Positions 22,224 through 31,390 of a stretch of 32,307 bases of DNA are shown here, piece after piece. The stretch is taken from assembly GCA_947466535.1 (NCBI GenBank), contig CANIEV010000027.1, forward strand, positions 1-32,307. The letters are read 5' to 3'. Below the pieces are notes generated by a model. The model ran no database searches. It was not told the DNA's origin and saw only the letters and a program-made list of their open reading frames with translations. Position 1 is the first letter of the stretch. Each line of letters begins with the position of its first letter. Position numbers and translations under genes: made by a program. This DNA is from Betaproteobacteria bacterium (GTDB lineage: Bacteria; Pseudomonadota; Gammaproteobacteria; Burkholderiales; SG8-39).

Positions 22224-24562
22224 GCTGGATCGGCCGGTCCCTGCGCCGGGTCGAAGACCCGGCGCTGCTGCTGGGTCGCGGGCGCTACACCGCCGACGTG
22301 GCCGCACTCGCACGCGCCGGCTCGGCCAGCGTGCGCTTTGTGCGTAGTCCGGTGGCGCGCGGCTTGATCCGCTCGGTAGCCGCGCCCGCGGGCGCGACGG
22401 TGTTCACAGCGGCGGACCTCGTTGGTGTCAAGGCCATCCGGCCGCTTCTGCACCGACCCGACTATGTCGCGGTCGCGCAACCGGCGCTTGCCACCGGACG
22501 GGTGAATCACCTTGGTGAGGCCGTGGCGGTGGTGGTCGCGGATCATCAGGCGCTCGCGGAGGACATTGCCGACGAGGTCGTGCTCGACATCGACTCCGAA
22601 GTGCCGGTCGTCGACCTCGATGCCGCGCTCGATCCCGCCGCTCCCCGGGTTCATGCCGAGGCGCCGGGCAATGTGATTCTCGAGGGCGTGATGCGCACGC
22701 CGGGACTGGACGCGGCGTTTGCTCGCGCGGCGAAGATCGTCGAACTGGACATGCGCGGACGGCGCCAGAGCGCGATGCCGATGGAGCCGCGCGGCGGCCA
22801 TGCAGCCTTCGATCCCGTGACCGGGCGGGTAACGCTTACCTGCTCGGTACAGATGCCGCACATGCTGCGCACCGGCATCGCGGATTGCCTTGGCATGCCC
22901 GAGTCGGATCTTCGGGTGATCGCGCCTGATGTCGGCGGCGGCTTCGGTCAGAAGATGTCGCTGTTTCCCGAGTACGTGGTGCTGGTCTGGCTTGCGCGCC
23001 ACCTGCGCCGCAGTCTGTCCTGGATCGAGGACAGGCACGAGAACTTTCTCGCCTCGGCGCATGCGCGCGACCAGCGCTATCTCGTGCGGGCCGCGTTCGA
23101 TGCCGAGGCGAAGCTGCTTGCGATCGATGCCGACCTGCGCTGCAATGTCGGCGCCTACTCCTGCTACCCCACCACCTGTGGCGTGGAGCCGCTGATGGCC
23201 TTCGCCGAACTGCCCGGCCCCTACGATTTTCAGGAATACGGGGTTCGCGCGCGCGGCATCGTCACCAACACCTGCATGATGGCGCCCTATCGCGGCGTGT
23301 CGCGGCCGATGCTCACGTTCACGATGGAACGGCTGATGGACACCGCGGCGGCGCAGTTCGGCATCGATCCGCTGGATATCCGACGCCGCAACCTGATCAC
23401 CGCTTTCCCCTACAAGTCGGCGACCGGCATCGTCTACGACGAGGCGTCCTACCTCGAGACGATGGAGCTCGCCGCCGCGAAGGCTGACATTCCGGAATTT
23501 CGCGCGCGCCAGAAAGAGGCGCTTGCGAACGGGCGATACCTTGGCCTTGGCATCGCGGTATTCAGCGAGCGTTCGGGCTACGGCAGTCCGGCGTTCGCCG
23601 CGCGGAAAATGGACATTGTCCCCGGCTACGAGACCGTGGAACTCGCGATGGACCCCTCGGGCTTTGTCGAAGTGCGCATCGGCGCGTCGCCGCACGGACA
23701 GGGCCTGCGCACCAGCCTGTCGCAGATCATCGCAGACGAACTCGGTATTGATCCGGGTCGGATCCGCGTGATCCACGGCGACACGGACAACACGCCCTAC
23801 GGCTGGGGGACGTTCGCGAGCCGGTCGCTGGTGATTGCTGGCGGCGCCTGCAAGATTGCTGCAGGCCAGCTCGCGCAGCGGATGAAGGCGATAGCAGGCG
23901 GTCTGCTCGAAGCCTCCGAGCAGGACATCGAACTTGTCGACGGCAGAGCGCGAGTCAAGGGTACCGATCGCGCGATCGAGATCAACCTGCTCGCGCGCAC
24001 TGCTTATCACCAGAGCCACCGGCTCGCGGCGGGGCTCGGGCCTGGGCTGCGCGAGACTGCGACCTACGACCCGCTGGGAACGTTCTCCAATGCCTGCCAT
24101 ATCGCGGAAGTGGAAGTGGACATCGAGACCGGAGGCGTCGGGATACGGCGTTTCCTTGGCGCCGAGGACGCGGGAATACTCATCAATCCGATGATTGTCG
24201 ACGGGCAGGTGCACGGCGGCATCGTCCAGGGTATCGCCAATGCGCTGTACGAGGAGCTGATCTACGACGCGTACGGAAATCTGCTTACCACCTCGATGGC
24301 CGACTACCTGCCACCGACCATGGCGGAGGTCCCCGACATCGAGCTGCATCACCGGGAGACGCTGTCGGAGGCGACCATCACGCGCGCCAAGGGCGTGGGC
24401 GAGGGCGGTGCGATCGGCGCGCCCGCCGCAGTCATCAATGCCATCGTGGATGCGTTGCGCCCGCTGGGTGTCGACGTATTCGAAATGCCGGCCACGCCGC
24501 AACGCCTGAGGGAACTCCTTCGCGCGGCCGCCAAAGCCACAGGAAAGCAAAGCCATGAGTGA
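22220..24562 (+). CDS. Molybdopterin-binding large subunit 1 of Mo hydroxylase (COG1529)
   Basis: A 780-residue catalytic subunit starting at GTG 22220, overlapping the FAD-subunit stop by 4 nt. The N-terminus IGRSLRRVEDPALLLGRGRYTAD is the family hallmark. GGGFGQKM, the segment PYRGVSRP at the substrate site and the catalytic glutamate in GVGEGGAIG (E728) are present. True CO dehydrogenase carries AYXCSFR at the substrate loop, which is absent, so this is a hydroxylase or dehydrogenase of an organic substrate. It inserts oxygen from water into a C-H bond, usually of an N-heterocycle, aldehyde or aromatic. It overlaps the 2Fe-2S gene by 8 nt. Substrate unknown. Confidence 0.9.
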   Translation: MSWIGRSLRRVEDPALLLGRGRYTADVAALARAGSASVRFVRSPVARGLIRSVAAPAGATVFTAADLVGVKAIRPLLHRPDYVAVAQPALATGRVNHLGEAVAVVVADHQALAEDIADEVVLDIDSEVPVVDLDAALDPAAPRVHAEAPGNVILEGVMRTPGLDAAFARAAKIVELDMRGRRQSAMPMEPRGGHAAFDPVTGRVTLTCSVQMPHMLRTGIADCLGMPESDLRVIAPDVGGGFGQKMSLFPEYVVLVWLARHLRRSLSWIEDRHENFLASAHARDQRYLVRAAFDAEAKLLAIDADLRCNVGAYSCYPTTCGVEPLMAFAELPGPYDFQEYGVRARGIVTNTCMMAPYRGVSRPMLTFTMERLMDTAAAQFGIDPLDIRRRNLITAFPYKSATGIVYDEASYLETMELAAAKADIPEFRARQKEALANGRYLGLGIAVFSERSGYGSPAFAARKMDIVPGYETVELAMDPSGFVEVRIGASPHGQGLRTSLSQIIADELGIDPGRIRVIHGDTDNTPYGWGTFASRSLVIAGGACKIAAGQLAQRMKAIAGGLLEASEQDIELVDGRARVKGTDRAIEINLLARTAYHQSHRLAAGLGPGLRETATYDPLGTFSNACHIAEVEVDIETGGVGIRRFLGAEDAGILINPMIVDGQVHGGIVQGIANALYEELIYDAYGNLLTTSMADYLPPTMAEVPDIELHHRETLSEATITRAKGVGEGGAIGAPAAVINAIVDALRPLGVDVFEMPATPQRLRELLRAAAKATGKQSHE

Positions 24563-25040
24563 CAAGCTGAACGTCCGCCTCAATGTGAACGGCAAGGACC
24601 ACGATATCGCAGTGGAGCCGCGCAAGAACCTCGCCGACGCCCTGCGCGAGGAGTGCGGGCTCACCGGCACGCACGTCGGTTGCGAGCACGGCGTGTGCGG
24701 AGCCTGCACGGTTCTCGCCGACGGCAAGCCAGTGCGCTCCTGCCTCATGTTTGCAGTGCAGGCGCAAGGCAAGGCGCTGCGCACGGTAGAGGGATTGGCG
24801 AAGGGCGACACCCTGCACCCGGTGCAGCAGGCCTTCTGGGAGAACCACGGCCTGCAGTGCGGTTTCTGTACCCCCGGCTTCCTGATGCTCGCAGTGGGGG
24901 CGCTGGAGAGCGAGCCGACGATCAGCGATGACGAATTGCGCCATGTTCTCTCGTCCAACCTGTGCCGTTGCACCGGCTATCAGAATATTCTCAAGGCGGT
25001 GCGGGCCTACGCACGCACTGTGCAGACACCCGGCGCCTGA
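24555..25040 (+). CDS. 2Fe-2S small subunit of Mo hydroxylase
   Basis: A 161-residue electron-transfer subunit (CoxS type). Cluster 1 uses C43, C48, C51 and C63; cluster 2 uses C102, C105, C137 and C139 (CGFC and CRCTGYQNI). All eight ligands are intact. ATG 24555 overlaps the end of large subunit 1 by 8 nt, and the next large-subunit gene starts 3 nt after its stop. It must therefore serve both large subunits, or form a complex with each. Confidence 0.95.
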   Translation: MSDKLNVRLNVNGKDHDIAVEPRKNLADALREECGLTGTHVGCEHGVCGACTVLADGKPVRSCLMFAVQAQGKALRTVEGLAKGDTLHPVQQAFWENHGLQCGFCTPGFLMLAVGALESEPTISDDELRHVLSSNLCRCTGYQNILKAVRAYARTVQTPGA

Positions 25041-25043
25041 CCG

Positions 25044-27308
25044 ATGTCGATCGGGCAATCGCTGCGGCGCCTCGAAGATCGCCTGCTTCTCACCGGGCAG
25101 GGGCGCTTCGCCGCCGACCTGAGTCATCCGAATCAGCTCCACATGCGCGTGGTGCGCTCCTCGGTAGCGTTCGGGCGTATCCGCGGCATCGATGCGAGCG
25201 TCGCGCTCGCGATGCCCGGCGTCGCCGCGGTCTGGACCTGGGAGGACGTCAAGCACGTTCCCCCGATCGATTTCCGCCTGTCAAAGATCGGCGGCCTCGA
25301 GCCGTACCGGCAGACGGTGCTTGCGCACGATTACGTGCGCTATGTCGGTGATCCGGTGGCGGTGGTGTTCGCGACCGACGCCGCGCTCGCGGAGGACGCG
25401 GCCGACACCGTGATCCTCGACATCGAGGACGCGGCGCCGTATCTCGATCCCTTTCTTGATCCGCCGGAGTTCATGCCGGCCACGCTGCCGGGCGTTCGTT
25501 GCGAGGCGGCGGTGGTGAAAAAGGGCTACGGCGACATCGATGCCGCGTTTGCGGGCGCGCATGCGGTGATCGAACTGGATGTCGCGGTGGGCCGCCACAC
25601 CGGTTCCCCGATGGAGACGCGCGGCGCACTGGCCGATTTCGATCCGTCGAGCGGCGTGCTTACGCTCGACGGCGCATCCAAGGTGCCGCACTTCAACCGC
25701 AAGGCGATCGCCGGGATGATGGACCTCCCGCTGGAGATGCTGCGCCTGCGCGAAGGCCATGTCGGGGGAGGGTTTGGCATCCGCGGCGAAATCTACCCGG
25801 AGGACGTGCTCGTCTGCGTCGCCGCCTGGCGCCTGAAGCGGCCGGTGAAATGGGTGGAGGACAGGATGGAGCACCTGCTCGCCGCCAACCATTCGCGCGA
25901 CCAGCGCTTCCTGATGCGCGCTGCGGTGGATGCGCAGGGCGTGGTTACCGGGCTCGATGCCACGATCTACTCCGACCAGGGCGGCTACATCCGCACCCAT
26001 GCGGTGACGGTTCCCGATCTCGCCTGCGCACTGCTGCCCGGTCCCTACCGGATTCCCGCCTACCGAGTCGCTGCGCATGTCCGGCTCACCAACAAGACGC
26101 CGGCGGGCACCTACCGCGCCCCCGGCCGTTACGAAAGCACGTTCGCGCGCGAACGACTGATGGATGCAATCGCCCACCGGCTGGGCCTCGATCCGATCGA
26201 GGTGCGCCGACGCAACCTGATCCCGACATCGGCGATGCCGTTTGACCGCGGCACCGACACGCTCGGCACGCACGTCGAATTCGATTCCGGCGATTACGCG
26301 TTGCTGCTCGACAAGCTGCTCGCGAGCATTTCGTACCCGCAGTTGCAGGCGGACCTGAAGCGCCGTCGAGCCTCCGGTGAATCGGTGGGGTTCGGACTCG
26401 GATTCTTTGTCGAGAAAAGCGGGCTCGGGCCCGCGGACAAGGCGCTGATCGAGGCACGCGTCGACGGCAGCATAGAAATCATTACGGGTTCCGCTTCGGT
26501 TGGGCAGGGCATCGAGACGGTGATGGCGCAGATCGCCGCCGAAACGCTCGGCCTGCCGATCGAGGTGATGACGGTGATCCACGGCCAGACCGACCGGATC
26601 GATGTCGGCATGGGGGCGTTTGCCTCGCGCGTGACGGTGATGACAGGATGCGCGGTGAAAGCGGCCGCGGAATCGCTGCGCGACAAGGCGATCGATTCCG
26701 CGGCCGCAACGCTCGGCGTGGCAGCGACGGAGTTGTCCTGGTCGAAGGGCGAGGTCCGTGCACGGAACGGAAAATCGGTGTCGCTCGCGGATATCGCGCG
26801 ATCGGCGGGTCCGGACGGCCTGAGGGCGGAAGGCTGGTTCCGTGCTGATCACATGACCTATCCGTACGGTATCCATGCGGCGGTGGTGAAGCTGGACCGT
26901 GACACCAGCGGCATCAGGGTGGAGCGTTTTGTCATTGCCTACGACATCGGCCGTTCGGTGAACCCGATGCTGGTCGAGGGCCAGCTCGTCGGCGGCGCGG
27001 CGCAGGGCATAGGCGGCGCGCTGTTCGAGGAATTTGTCTACGACGAAGCCGGGCAGCCCCAGGCGACGACCTTTGCAGACTATCTGATGCCCACGCTCGC
27101 CGAGATGCCGCACGTCGAAACGATCGTGACCGAGGACGCACCGAGTCCGCTCAATCCGCTTGGCGTCAAGGGTGCGGGCGAAGGCGGAATCAATGCCGCC
27201 GGCGCCGCGATCGCAGCGGCGATCGACGATGCGCTCGGGGTCGCCGGTGCAATTACCCGCCTGCCGGTCACGCCGGTGCGCCTGCATGCCCTGACGCACC
27301 GGAATTGA
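25044..27308 (+). CDS. Molybdopterin-binding large subunit 2 of Mo hydroxylase (COG1529)
   Basis: A 754-residue second catalytic subunit, starting at ATG 25044 only 3 nt after the 2Fe-2S gene. It opens with IGQSLRRLEDRLLLTGQGRFAADL and has GGGFGIRGEIYPED, the substrate loop TYRAPGRYES and catalytic E713 in GAGEGGINA. It is clearly related to large subunit 1 but far from identical, so this is an old duplication or a separate acquisition, not a recent copy. It may give the complex a second substrate, or act on the product of the first. The loop resembles the AYRGAGR type of non-CO-oxidising members. Substrate unknown. Confidence 0.9.
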   Translation: MSIGQSLRRLEDRLLLTGQGRFAADLSHPNQLHMRVVRSSVAFGRIRGIDASVALAMPGVAAVWTWEDVKHVPPIDFRLSKIGGLEPYRQTVLAHDYVRYVGDPVAVVFATDAALAEDAADTVILDIEDAAPYLDPFLDPPEFMPATLPGVRCEAAVVKKGYGDIDAAFAGAHAVIELDVAVGRHTGSPMETRGALADFDPSSGVLTLDGASKVPHFNRKAIAGMMDLPLEMLRLREGHVGGGFGIRGEIYPEDVLVCVAAWRLKRPVKWVEDRMEHLLAANHSRDQRFLMRAAVDAQGVVTGLDATIYSDQGGYIRTHAVTVPDLACALLPGPYRIPAYRVAAHVRLTNKTPAGTYRAPGRYESTFARERLMDAIAHRLGLDPIEVRRRNLIPTSAMPFDRGTDTLGTHVEFDSGDYALLLDKLLASISYPQLQADLKRRRASGESVGFGLGFFVEKSGLGPADKALIEARVDGSIEIITGSASVGQGIETVMAQIAAETLGLPIEVMTVIHGQTDRIDVGMGAFASRVTVMTGCAVKAAAESLRDKAIDSAAATLGVAATELSWSKGEVRARNGKSVSLADIARSAGPDGLRAEGWFRADHMTYPYGIHAAVVKLDRDTSGIRVERFVIAYDIGRSVNPMLVEGQLVGGAAQGIGGALFEEFVYDEAGQPQATTFADYLMPTLAEMPHVETIVTEDAPSPLNPLGVKGAGEGGINAAGAAIAAAIDDALGVAGAITRLPVTPVRLHALTHRN

Positions 27309-27315
27309 GCTACTG

Positions 27316-27344
27316 TTGCCAGTGTCACCGCACGCTCTTAACAT
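27316..27344 (+). promoter_or_regulatory. Candidate sigma-70 promoter of the liv transporter genes
   Basis: TTGCCA (27316-27321) and TAACAT (27339-27344) are 17 bp apart (5 of 6 and 4 of 6 consensus). GGAGG at 27382-27386 lies 7 nt before the ATG at 27394. The transporter could thus be made separately from the Mo hydroxylase. Confidence 0.35.
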
Positions 27345-27393
27345 GCGGTTCACCGGTATTCGTTATTTCGCCTGAATCCATGGAGGTTCCCCG

Positions 27394-28611
27394 ATGACTT
27401 CGCGCCGCACCCTGCTCGGTCTTTCCGTCGCCGCTTCTCTTGCCGTTTTCGCGGGTCCGCTCGCCTCGACCGCGCACGCGCAGGGCACGATCAAGATCGG
27501 GGAACTGAACAGCTACAAGTCGCAGCCCGCCTTCCTTGATCCCTACAAAAAGGGCTGGGAACTCGCGATCGAGGAAATCAACGCCGCGGGCGGCATCAAG
27601 GGACGCAAGCTCGAGGTGATCTCGCGCGACGACAACGGCAATCCCGGCGATGCGGTGCGGGTGGCGGAAGAGCTCGTCACGCGCGAGGGTGTGACGGTGA
27701 TCACGGGCACCTTCCTTTCGCATATCGGGTTGGCTGTGACCGAATTCGCCAAGCAGAAGAAGGTGTTTTTCCTTGCCGCCGAGCCGCTCACCGACAAGAT
27801 CACCTGGCAGAACGGCAACGAATACACCTTCCGGCTGCGTTCTTCCACCTACATGCAGGTGGCGATGCTGGTGCCGCACGCGCTTGAAATGAAGAAAAAG
27901 CGCTGGGCGCTGGTCTATCCGAATTTCGAATACGGCCAGTCGGCGGCGACCTGGTTCAAGCAGATGATGAAGGCGAAGCAACCCGACATCGAGTTCGTCT
28001 CCGAGCAGACGCCGCCGCTTGGCAAGGTCGATGCCGGTCCGATCGTGCAGGCGCTCGCCGATGCGAAGCCGGATGCGATCTTCAACGTGCTGTTCGGGCC
28101 CGACCTCGCGCGCTTCGTGCGTGAAGGCAACACCCGCGGCCTGTTCCGTTCGCGCAACGTGGTGAGCCTGCTCTCGGGCGAACCCGAATACCTCGATCCG
28201 CTCAAGGAAGAGACGCCGGAGGGCTGGGTGGTGACCGGGTATCCGTGGAACGAGATCAACACGCCCGAGCACAAGGCCTTCGTGGCGGCCTACCAGAAGC
28301 GCTTCAAGGATTACCCGCGCCTCGGTTCGATCGTCGGCTACATCACGATGAAGTCGATCGCCGCCGGCCTGCAGAAGACCGGCGGCTCCACCGAACCCGC
28401 GAAGATGATCCAGGCCTTCAAGGGGCTCAAGCTCAATTCGCCCGCCGGCCCGATCGAATACCGCCGCCAGGATCACCAGGCCACGATGGGTGCCTGGGTC
28501 GGCTGGCTTGCACAGCGCGACGGCAAGGGCGTGATGGTGGACTTCAAGTATGTCGACGGTGCCGCAGTGCAGCCGAGCGATGCCGAAGTGAAGAAGATGC
28601 GTCCGCAGTAA
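27394..28611 (+). CDS. Branched-chain amino acid-type ABC transporter binding protein (Peripla_BP_6)
   Basis: A 405-residue periplasmic receptor. The signal (residues 1-30, ending AHAQ) starts TSRRTLLGL, so Tat export is possible though Sec is equally plausible. The mature chain begins TIKIGELNSYKSQPAFLDPYKKGW and has KGRKLEVISRDDNGNPGDAV, the Venus-flytrap hinge strands and a C-terminal FDYK/GV-type segment. Family members bind hydrophobic amino acids, amides, urea or aromatic acids. It is first in the transporter block and next to the Mo hydroxylase, suggesting it captures the substrate or a related compound. A hairpin after the gene (28623-28658) fits the usual excess of receptor over membrane parts. 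Confidence 0.92.
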   Translation: MTSRRTLLGLSVAASLAVFAGPLASTAHAQGTIKIGELNSYKSQPAFLDPYKKGWELAIEEINAAGGIKGRKLEVISRDDNGNPGDAVRVAEELVTREGVTVITGTFLSHIGLAVTEFAKQKKVFFLAAEPLTDKITWQNGNEYTFRLRSSTYMQVAMLVPHALEMKKKRWALVYPNFEYGQSAATWFKQMMKAKQPDIEFVSEQTPPLGKVDAGPIVQALADAKPDAIFNVLFGPDLARFVREGNTRGLFRSRNVVSLLSGEPEYLDPLKEETPEGWVVTGYPWNEINTPEHKAFVAAYQKRFKDYPRLGSIVGYITMKSIAAGLQKTGGSTEPAKMIQAFKGLKLNSPAGPIEYRRQDHQATMGAWVGWLAQRDGKGVMVDFKYVDGAAVQPSDAEVKKMRPQ

Positions 28612-28622
28612 GAGTGCGACAA

Positions 28623-28658
28623 CGGCGCCCCGGACCCCCGCAGGAGGATGGGGTGCCG
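28623..28658 (+). terminator. Leaky terminator or mRNA-stabilising hairpin after the binding-protein gene
   Basis: CGGCGCCCC (28623-28631) pairs with GGGGTGCCG (28650-28658) through 9 bp including one G-U. No T tract follows. It sits between the receptor and permease genes (131-bp gap) and could lower downstream expression or protect the receptor message. Confidence 0.45.
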
Positions 28659-28742
28659 GGCGTGCGGCGACGGTTCCGATTCAGGTAGCGTGAAAGACGT
28701 CCTGTAGGCGGCACGGAATCCACGCAGTCCACAAGCAACTCC

Positions 28743-30626
28743 ATGTCCCTCGACACTTTTCTCGTTCAGGCACTCAACGGCTTCGCGAATGCGTCGTCGC
28801 TGTTTTTTCTCGCCGCCGGCCTGTCGCTGATCTTCGGTGTCACGCGCATCGTCAACATGGCGCACGGCACCTTCTACATGCTCGGTGCCTATATCGCCTA
28901 CACCTTCGCCGAGAAGGCGGGCGGCGTGTTCGGCTTCTGGGGCGGCATCCTCGCGACGACGGTGCTGGTGGCGATCCTCGGTGCGCTGGTGGAGATGCTC
29001 CTGCTGCGGCGCATCTACCGCGCGCCCGAACTCTTCCAGCTGCTCGCGACCTTCGCGCTGGTGCTGGTCGCAAGCGATGCGACGATCGCGATCTGGGGCC
29101 CGGAAGACCTGCTCGGCCCGCGTGCGCCCGGCCTGCGCGGATCGGTGGAGATTCTCGGCCGGCGCTTTCCCGAATACGACCTGTTCCTGATCGTGATCGG
29201 CCCGCTGGTGCTCTATCTGTTGCATCTGCTGCTCACCCGCACCCGCTGGGGCCGGCTGATACGCGCGGCGACGCAGGACCGCGACATGGTGGGCGCGCTT
29301 GGCGTAGATCAGGCGAGGCTCTTTACCGCGGTGTTTGCGCTCGGATCGGGTCTGGCGGGACTGGGCGGAGCGCTGCAGATCGCGCGCGAGCCGGCCAATC
29401 TCGCGATGGACCTGAACGCGATCGGCGATGCCTTCGTGGTGGTGGTGGTCGGTGGCATGGGATCTATCCCCGGCGCCTTTCTCGCTGCGCTGCTTATCTC
29501 GGAGATCAAGGCTGTCTGCATCGGCATCGGCACGCAGACCCTGCTCGGGATCACGATGAATTTCTCCAAGCTCACGCTGGTGGCGGAGTTCCTGGTGATG
29601 GCGGCGGTGCTGATCTTCCGTCCCTACGGGCTGCTCGGACGCGCGCAGGGCGCGGTTCGCAACGCGGCATCGGCCGAGGATCCGTTGCGCCCCGCGACAC
29701 GTCCGGTCAAGCTGCTCGCGGCGGCAACGCTGGCCGGGCTTCTCGCGATTCCCCTGTTTGCGGGCTATTCACCCTACGCACTGGTGCTCGGCATCGATGT
29801 GCTGATCGCGATCCTGTTCGCCACCAGCCTGCACTTCATCATGGGGCCGGGCGGAATGCACTCCTTCGGGCATGCGGCCTACTTCGGTCTGGGCGCCTAC
29901 GGCGCAGGCCTGCTGCTCAAGCTGGGCGGCCTGCCGATGCCGCTTGCTCTCGCGCTCGGGCCGCTGGTGGCCGCAATCGGTGCGATTGTCTTCGGCTGGT
30001 TCGCGGTACGGCTATCGGGTGTGTACCTCGCGATGCTCACGCTTGCCTTCGCGCAGATCGTCTGGTCGATCGTGTTCCAGTGGGAGCAGGTCACCGGCGG
30101 CTCCAACGGCGTCAACGGCATCTGGCCGACGGAGCCCTTCGATGCGAAGTGGGCCTACTACCTGCTGGTGCTGGGGCTCACCGTCGCGGGGGTGCTGATC
30201 CTGCGGCGCATGCTGTTTGCGCCTTTCGGATACGCGATGCGTGCCGGACGCGATTCGCCGCTGCGCGCGGAGGCCACCGGCATCGACGTTCGTCGCGTGC
30301 ACTGGACGGGATTCATCATTGGGGGCCTTGCCTGCGGCGTGGGTGGCGCGATGTTCGCCTTTGCCAAGGGCAGCATCTCGCCCGAGACGATCCATGTAGG
30401 CCGTTCGGTCGATGGCCTGGTGATGGTGTTGCTCGGTGGCATCAACAACCTCACCGGCCCGGTGGTGGGCGGTGCGGTGTTCACCCTGTTGCAGGACACG
30501 CTGATCCGGCAGACCGACTACTGGCGCGGACTGCTCGGCGCGGTGATCCTGCTGCTTGTGCTGGTGTTCCCGGGCGGGATTTCCGGCGGCATTGCGTCCT
30601 GGATGAAACGGCGGGGCGAGCGATGA
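28743..30626 (+). CDS. Fused LivH-LivM branched-chain-type ABC permease
   Basis: A 627-residue inner-membrane protein. The LivH half (about 1-300) carries NMAHGTFYMLGAYIA and GGMGSIPGAFLAALL. The LivM half (about 322-627) carries SFGHAAYFGLGAYGAG, GVYLAMLTLAFAQI and a long C-terminal helix set. The two halves, normally separate genes, are joined by a loop near 300-322. Such fusions are known in proteobacteria. The ATG at 28743 lies after the hairpin; no strong ribosome site is seen. The stop overlaps the start of livG by ATGA. Confidence 0.92.
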   Translation: MSLDTFLVQALNGFANASSLFFLAAGLSLIFGVTRIVNMAHGTFYMLGAYIAYTFAEKAGGVFGFWGGILATTVLVAILGALVEMLLLRRIYRAPELFQLLATFALVLVASDATIAIWGPEDLLGPRAPGLRGSVEILGRRFPEYDLFLIVIGPLVLYLLHLLLTRTRWGRLIRAATQDRDMVGALGVDQARLFTAVFALGSGLAGLGGALQIAREPANLAMDLNAIGDAFVVVVVGGMGSIPGAFLAALLISEIKAVCIGIGTQTLLGITMNFSKLTLVAEFLVMAAVLIFRPYGLLGRAQGAVRNAASAEDPLRPATRPVKLLAAATLAGLLAIPLFAGYSPYALVLGIDVLIAILFATSLHFIMGPGGMHSFGHAAYFGLGAYGAGLLLKLGGLPMPLALALGPLVAAIGAIVFGWFAVRLSGVYLAMLTLAFAQIVWSIVFQWEQVTGGSNGVNGIWPTEPFDAKWAYYLLVLGLTVAGVLILRRMLFAPFGYAMRAGRDSPLRAEATGIDVRRVHWTGFIIGGLACGVGGAMFAFAKGSISPETIHVGRSVDGLVMVLLGGINNLTGPVVGGAVFTLLQDTLIRQTDYWRGLLGAVILLLVLVFPGGISGGIASWMKRRGER

Positions 30627-31390
30627 AGCCTCTGCTTGAGGTTGTCCAGCTCGCGCGCAGCTTCGGCGGCGTGCGTGCCGTCGACGGCGTGAGCTTCGCG
30701 ATCCGCAAGGGCGAGTTCCTTGCGCTCATCGGCCCGAACGGGGCGGGCAAGTCCACCTGTTTCAACATGATCAACGGCCAACTCGCCGCGGACTCGGGCA
30801 ACATTCTTCTGGCGGGCGAAACCATCATCGGCCTCAAGCCGCGCGAGATCTGGCGCAGAGGCGTGGGCCGCACCTTCCAGATCGCGGCCACCTTCGGTTC
30901 GTTTACGGTGATCGAGAACGTGCAGATGGCACTGCTGTCGCATGCGGGCGAGATATTCCGATTCTGGGGCCCGGTGGCGCGGCGCCATCGCGACGAGGCG
31001 ATGGAACTGCTTGCACAGGTCGGGATGGCCGAGCAGGCGGATCGCGCGGGCCGCGAACTGGCTTATGGCGATGTCAAACGGGTCGAACTCGCGATCGCGC
31101 TCGCCAACCGGCCGCAACTCCTCCTGATGGACGAACCCACGGCCGGCATGGCGCCGCGCGAGCGCAACCAGCTGATCGCGCTGGTCAAGCGTCTGGTGGG
31201 CGAGCGCGGCATCTCGGTCCTGTTTACCGAGCATTCGATGGATGTGGTGTTTGCGCACGCGGACCGCATCATTGTTCTCGCGCGCGGCAAGCTGATAGCC
31301 GACGGCAATGCGGTATCGATCCGAGCTAACCCTGCGGTGCAGGAGGTGTACTTCGGCACCGGCAAGACGTTTGAACGAGCCGCACCATGA
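30623..31390 (+). CDS. livG: Branched-chain-type ABC transporter ATPase LivG
   Basis: A 255-residue ATPase. Walker A is GPNGAGKST (37-45); the signature region is LAYGDVKRVELAIALA, which lacks the common Ser-Gly-Gly but is typical for LivG; Walker B is LLLMDEP followed by TAGM; the H-loop is FTEHSMDVVF. ATGA overlaps join it to the permease before and livF after. Powers import together with LivF. Confidence 0.93.
   Translation: MKPLLEVVQLARSFGGVRAVDGVSFAIRKGEFLALIGPNGAGKSTCFNMINGQLAADSGNILLAGETIIGLKPREIWRRGVGRTFQIAATFGSFTVIENVQMALLSHAGEIFRFWGPVARRHRDEAMELLAQVGMAEQADRAGRELAYGDVKRVELAIALANRPQLLLMDEPTAGMAPRERNQLIALVKRLVGERGISVLFTEHSMDVVFAHADRIIVLARGKLIADGNAVSIRANPAVQEVYFGTGKTFERAAP

Noticed and set aside
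21914-24973. 1019-residue open frame on the minus strand
   Set aside because: It lies antisense to the FAD, large and 2Fe-2S subunit genes, has no recognisable domain and a low-complexity Arg/His-rich composition. It is a shadow of GC-rich codon use.
22220-25040. Aerobic CO dehydrogenase (CoxMLS)
   Set aside because: The gene order is the same, but the active-site AYXCSFR loop of CO-oxidising large subunits is absent from both large subunits.
25281-27353. 690-residue open frame on the minus strand
   Set aside because: Antisense to large subunit 2, rich in Arg and His, no domain. Shadow frame.
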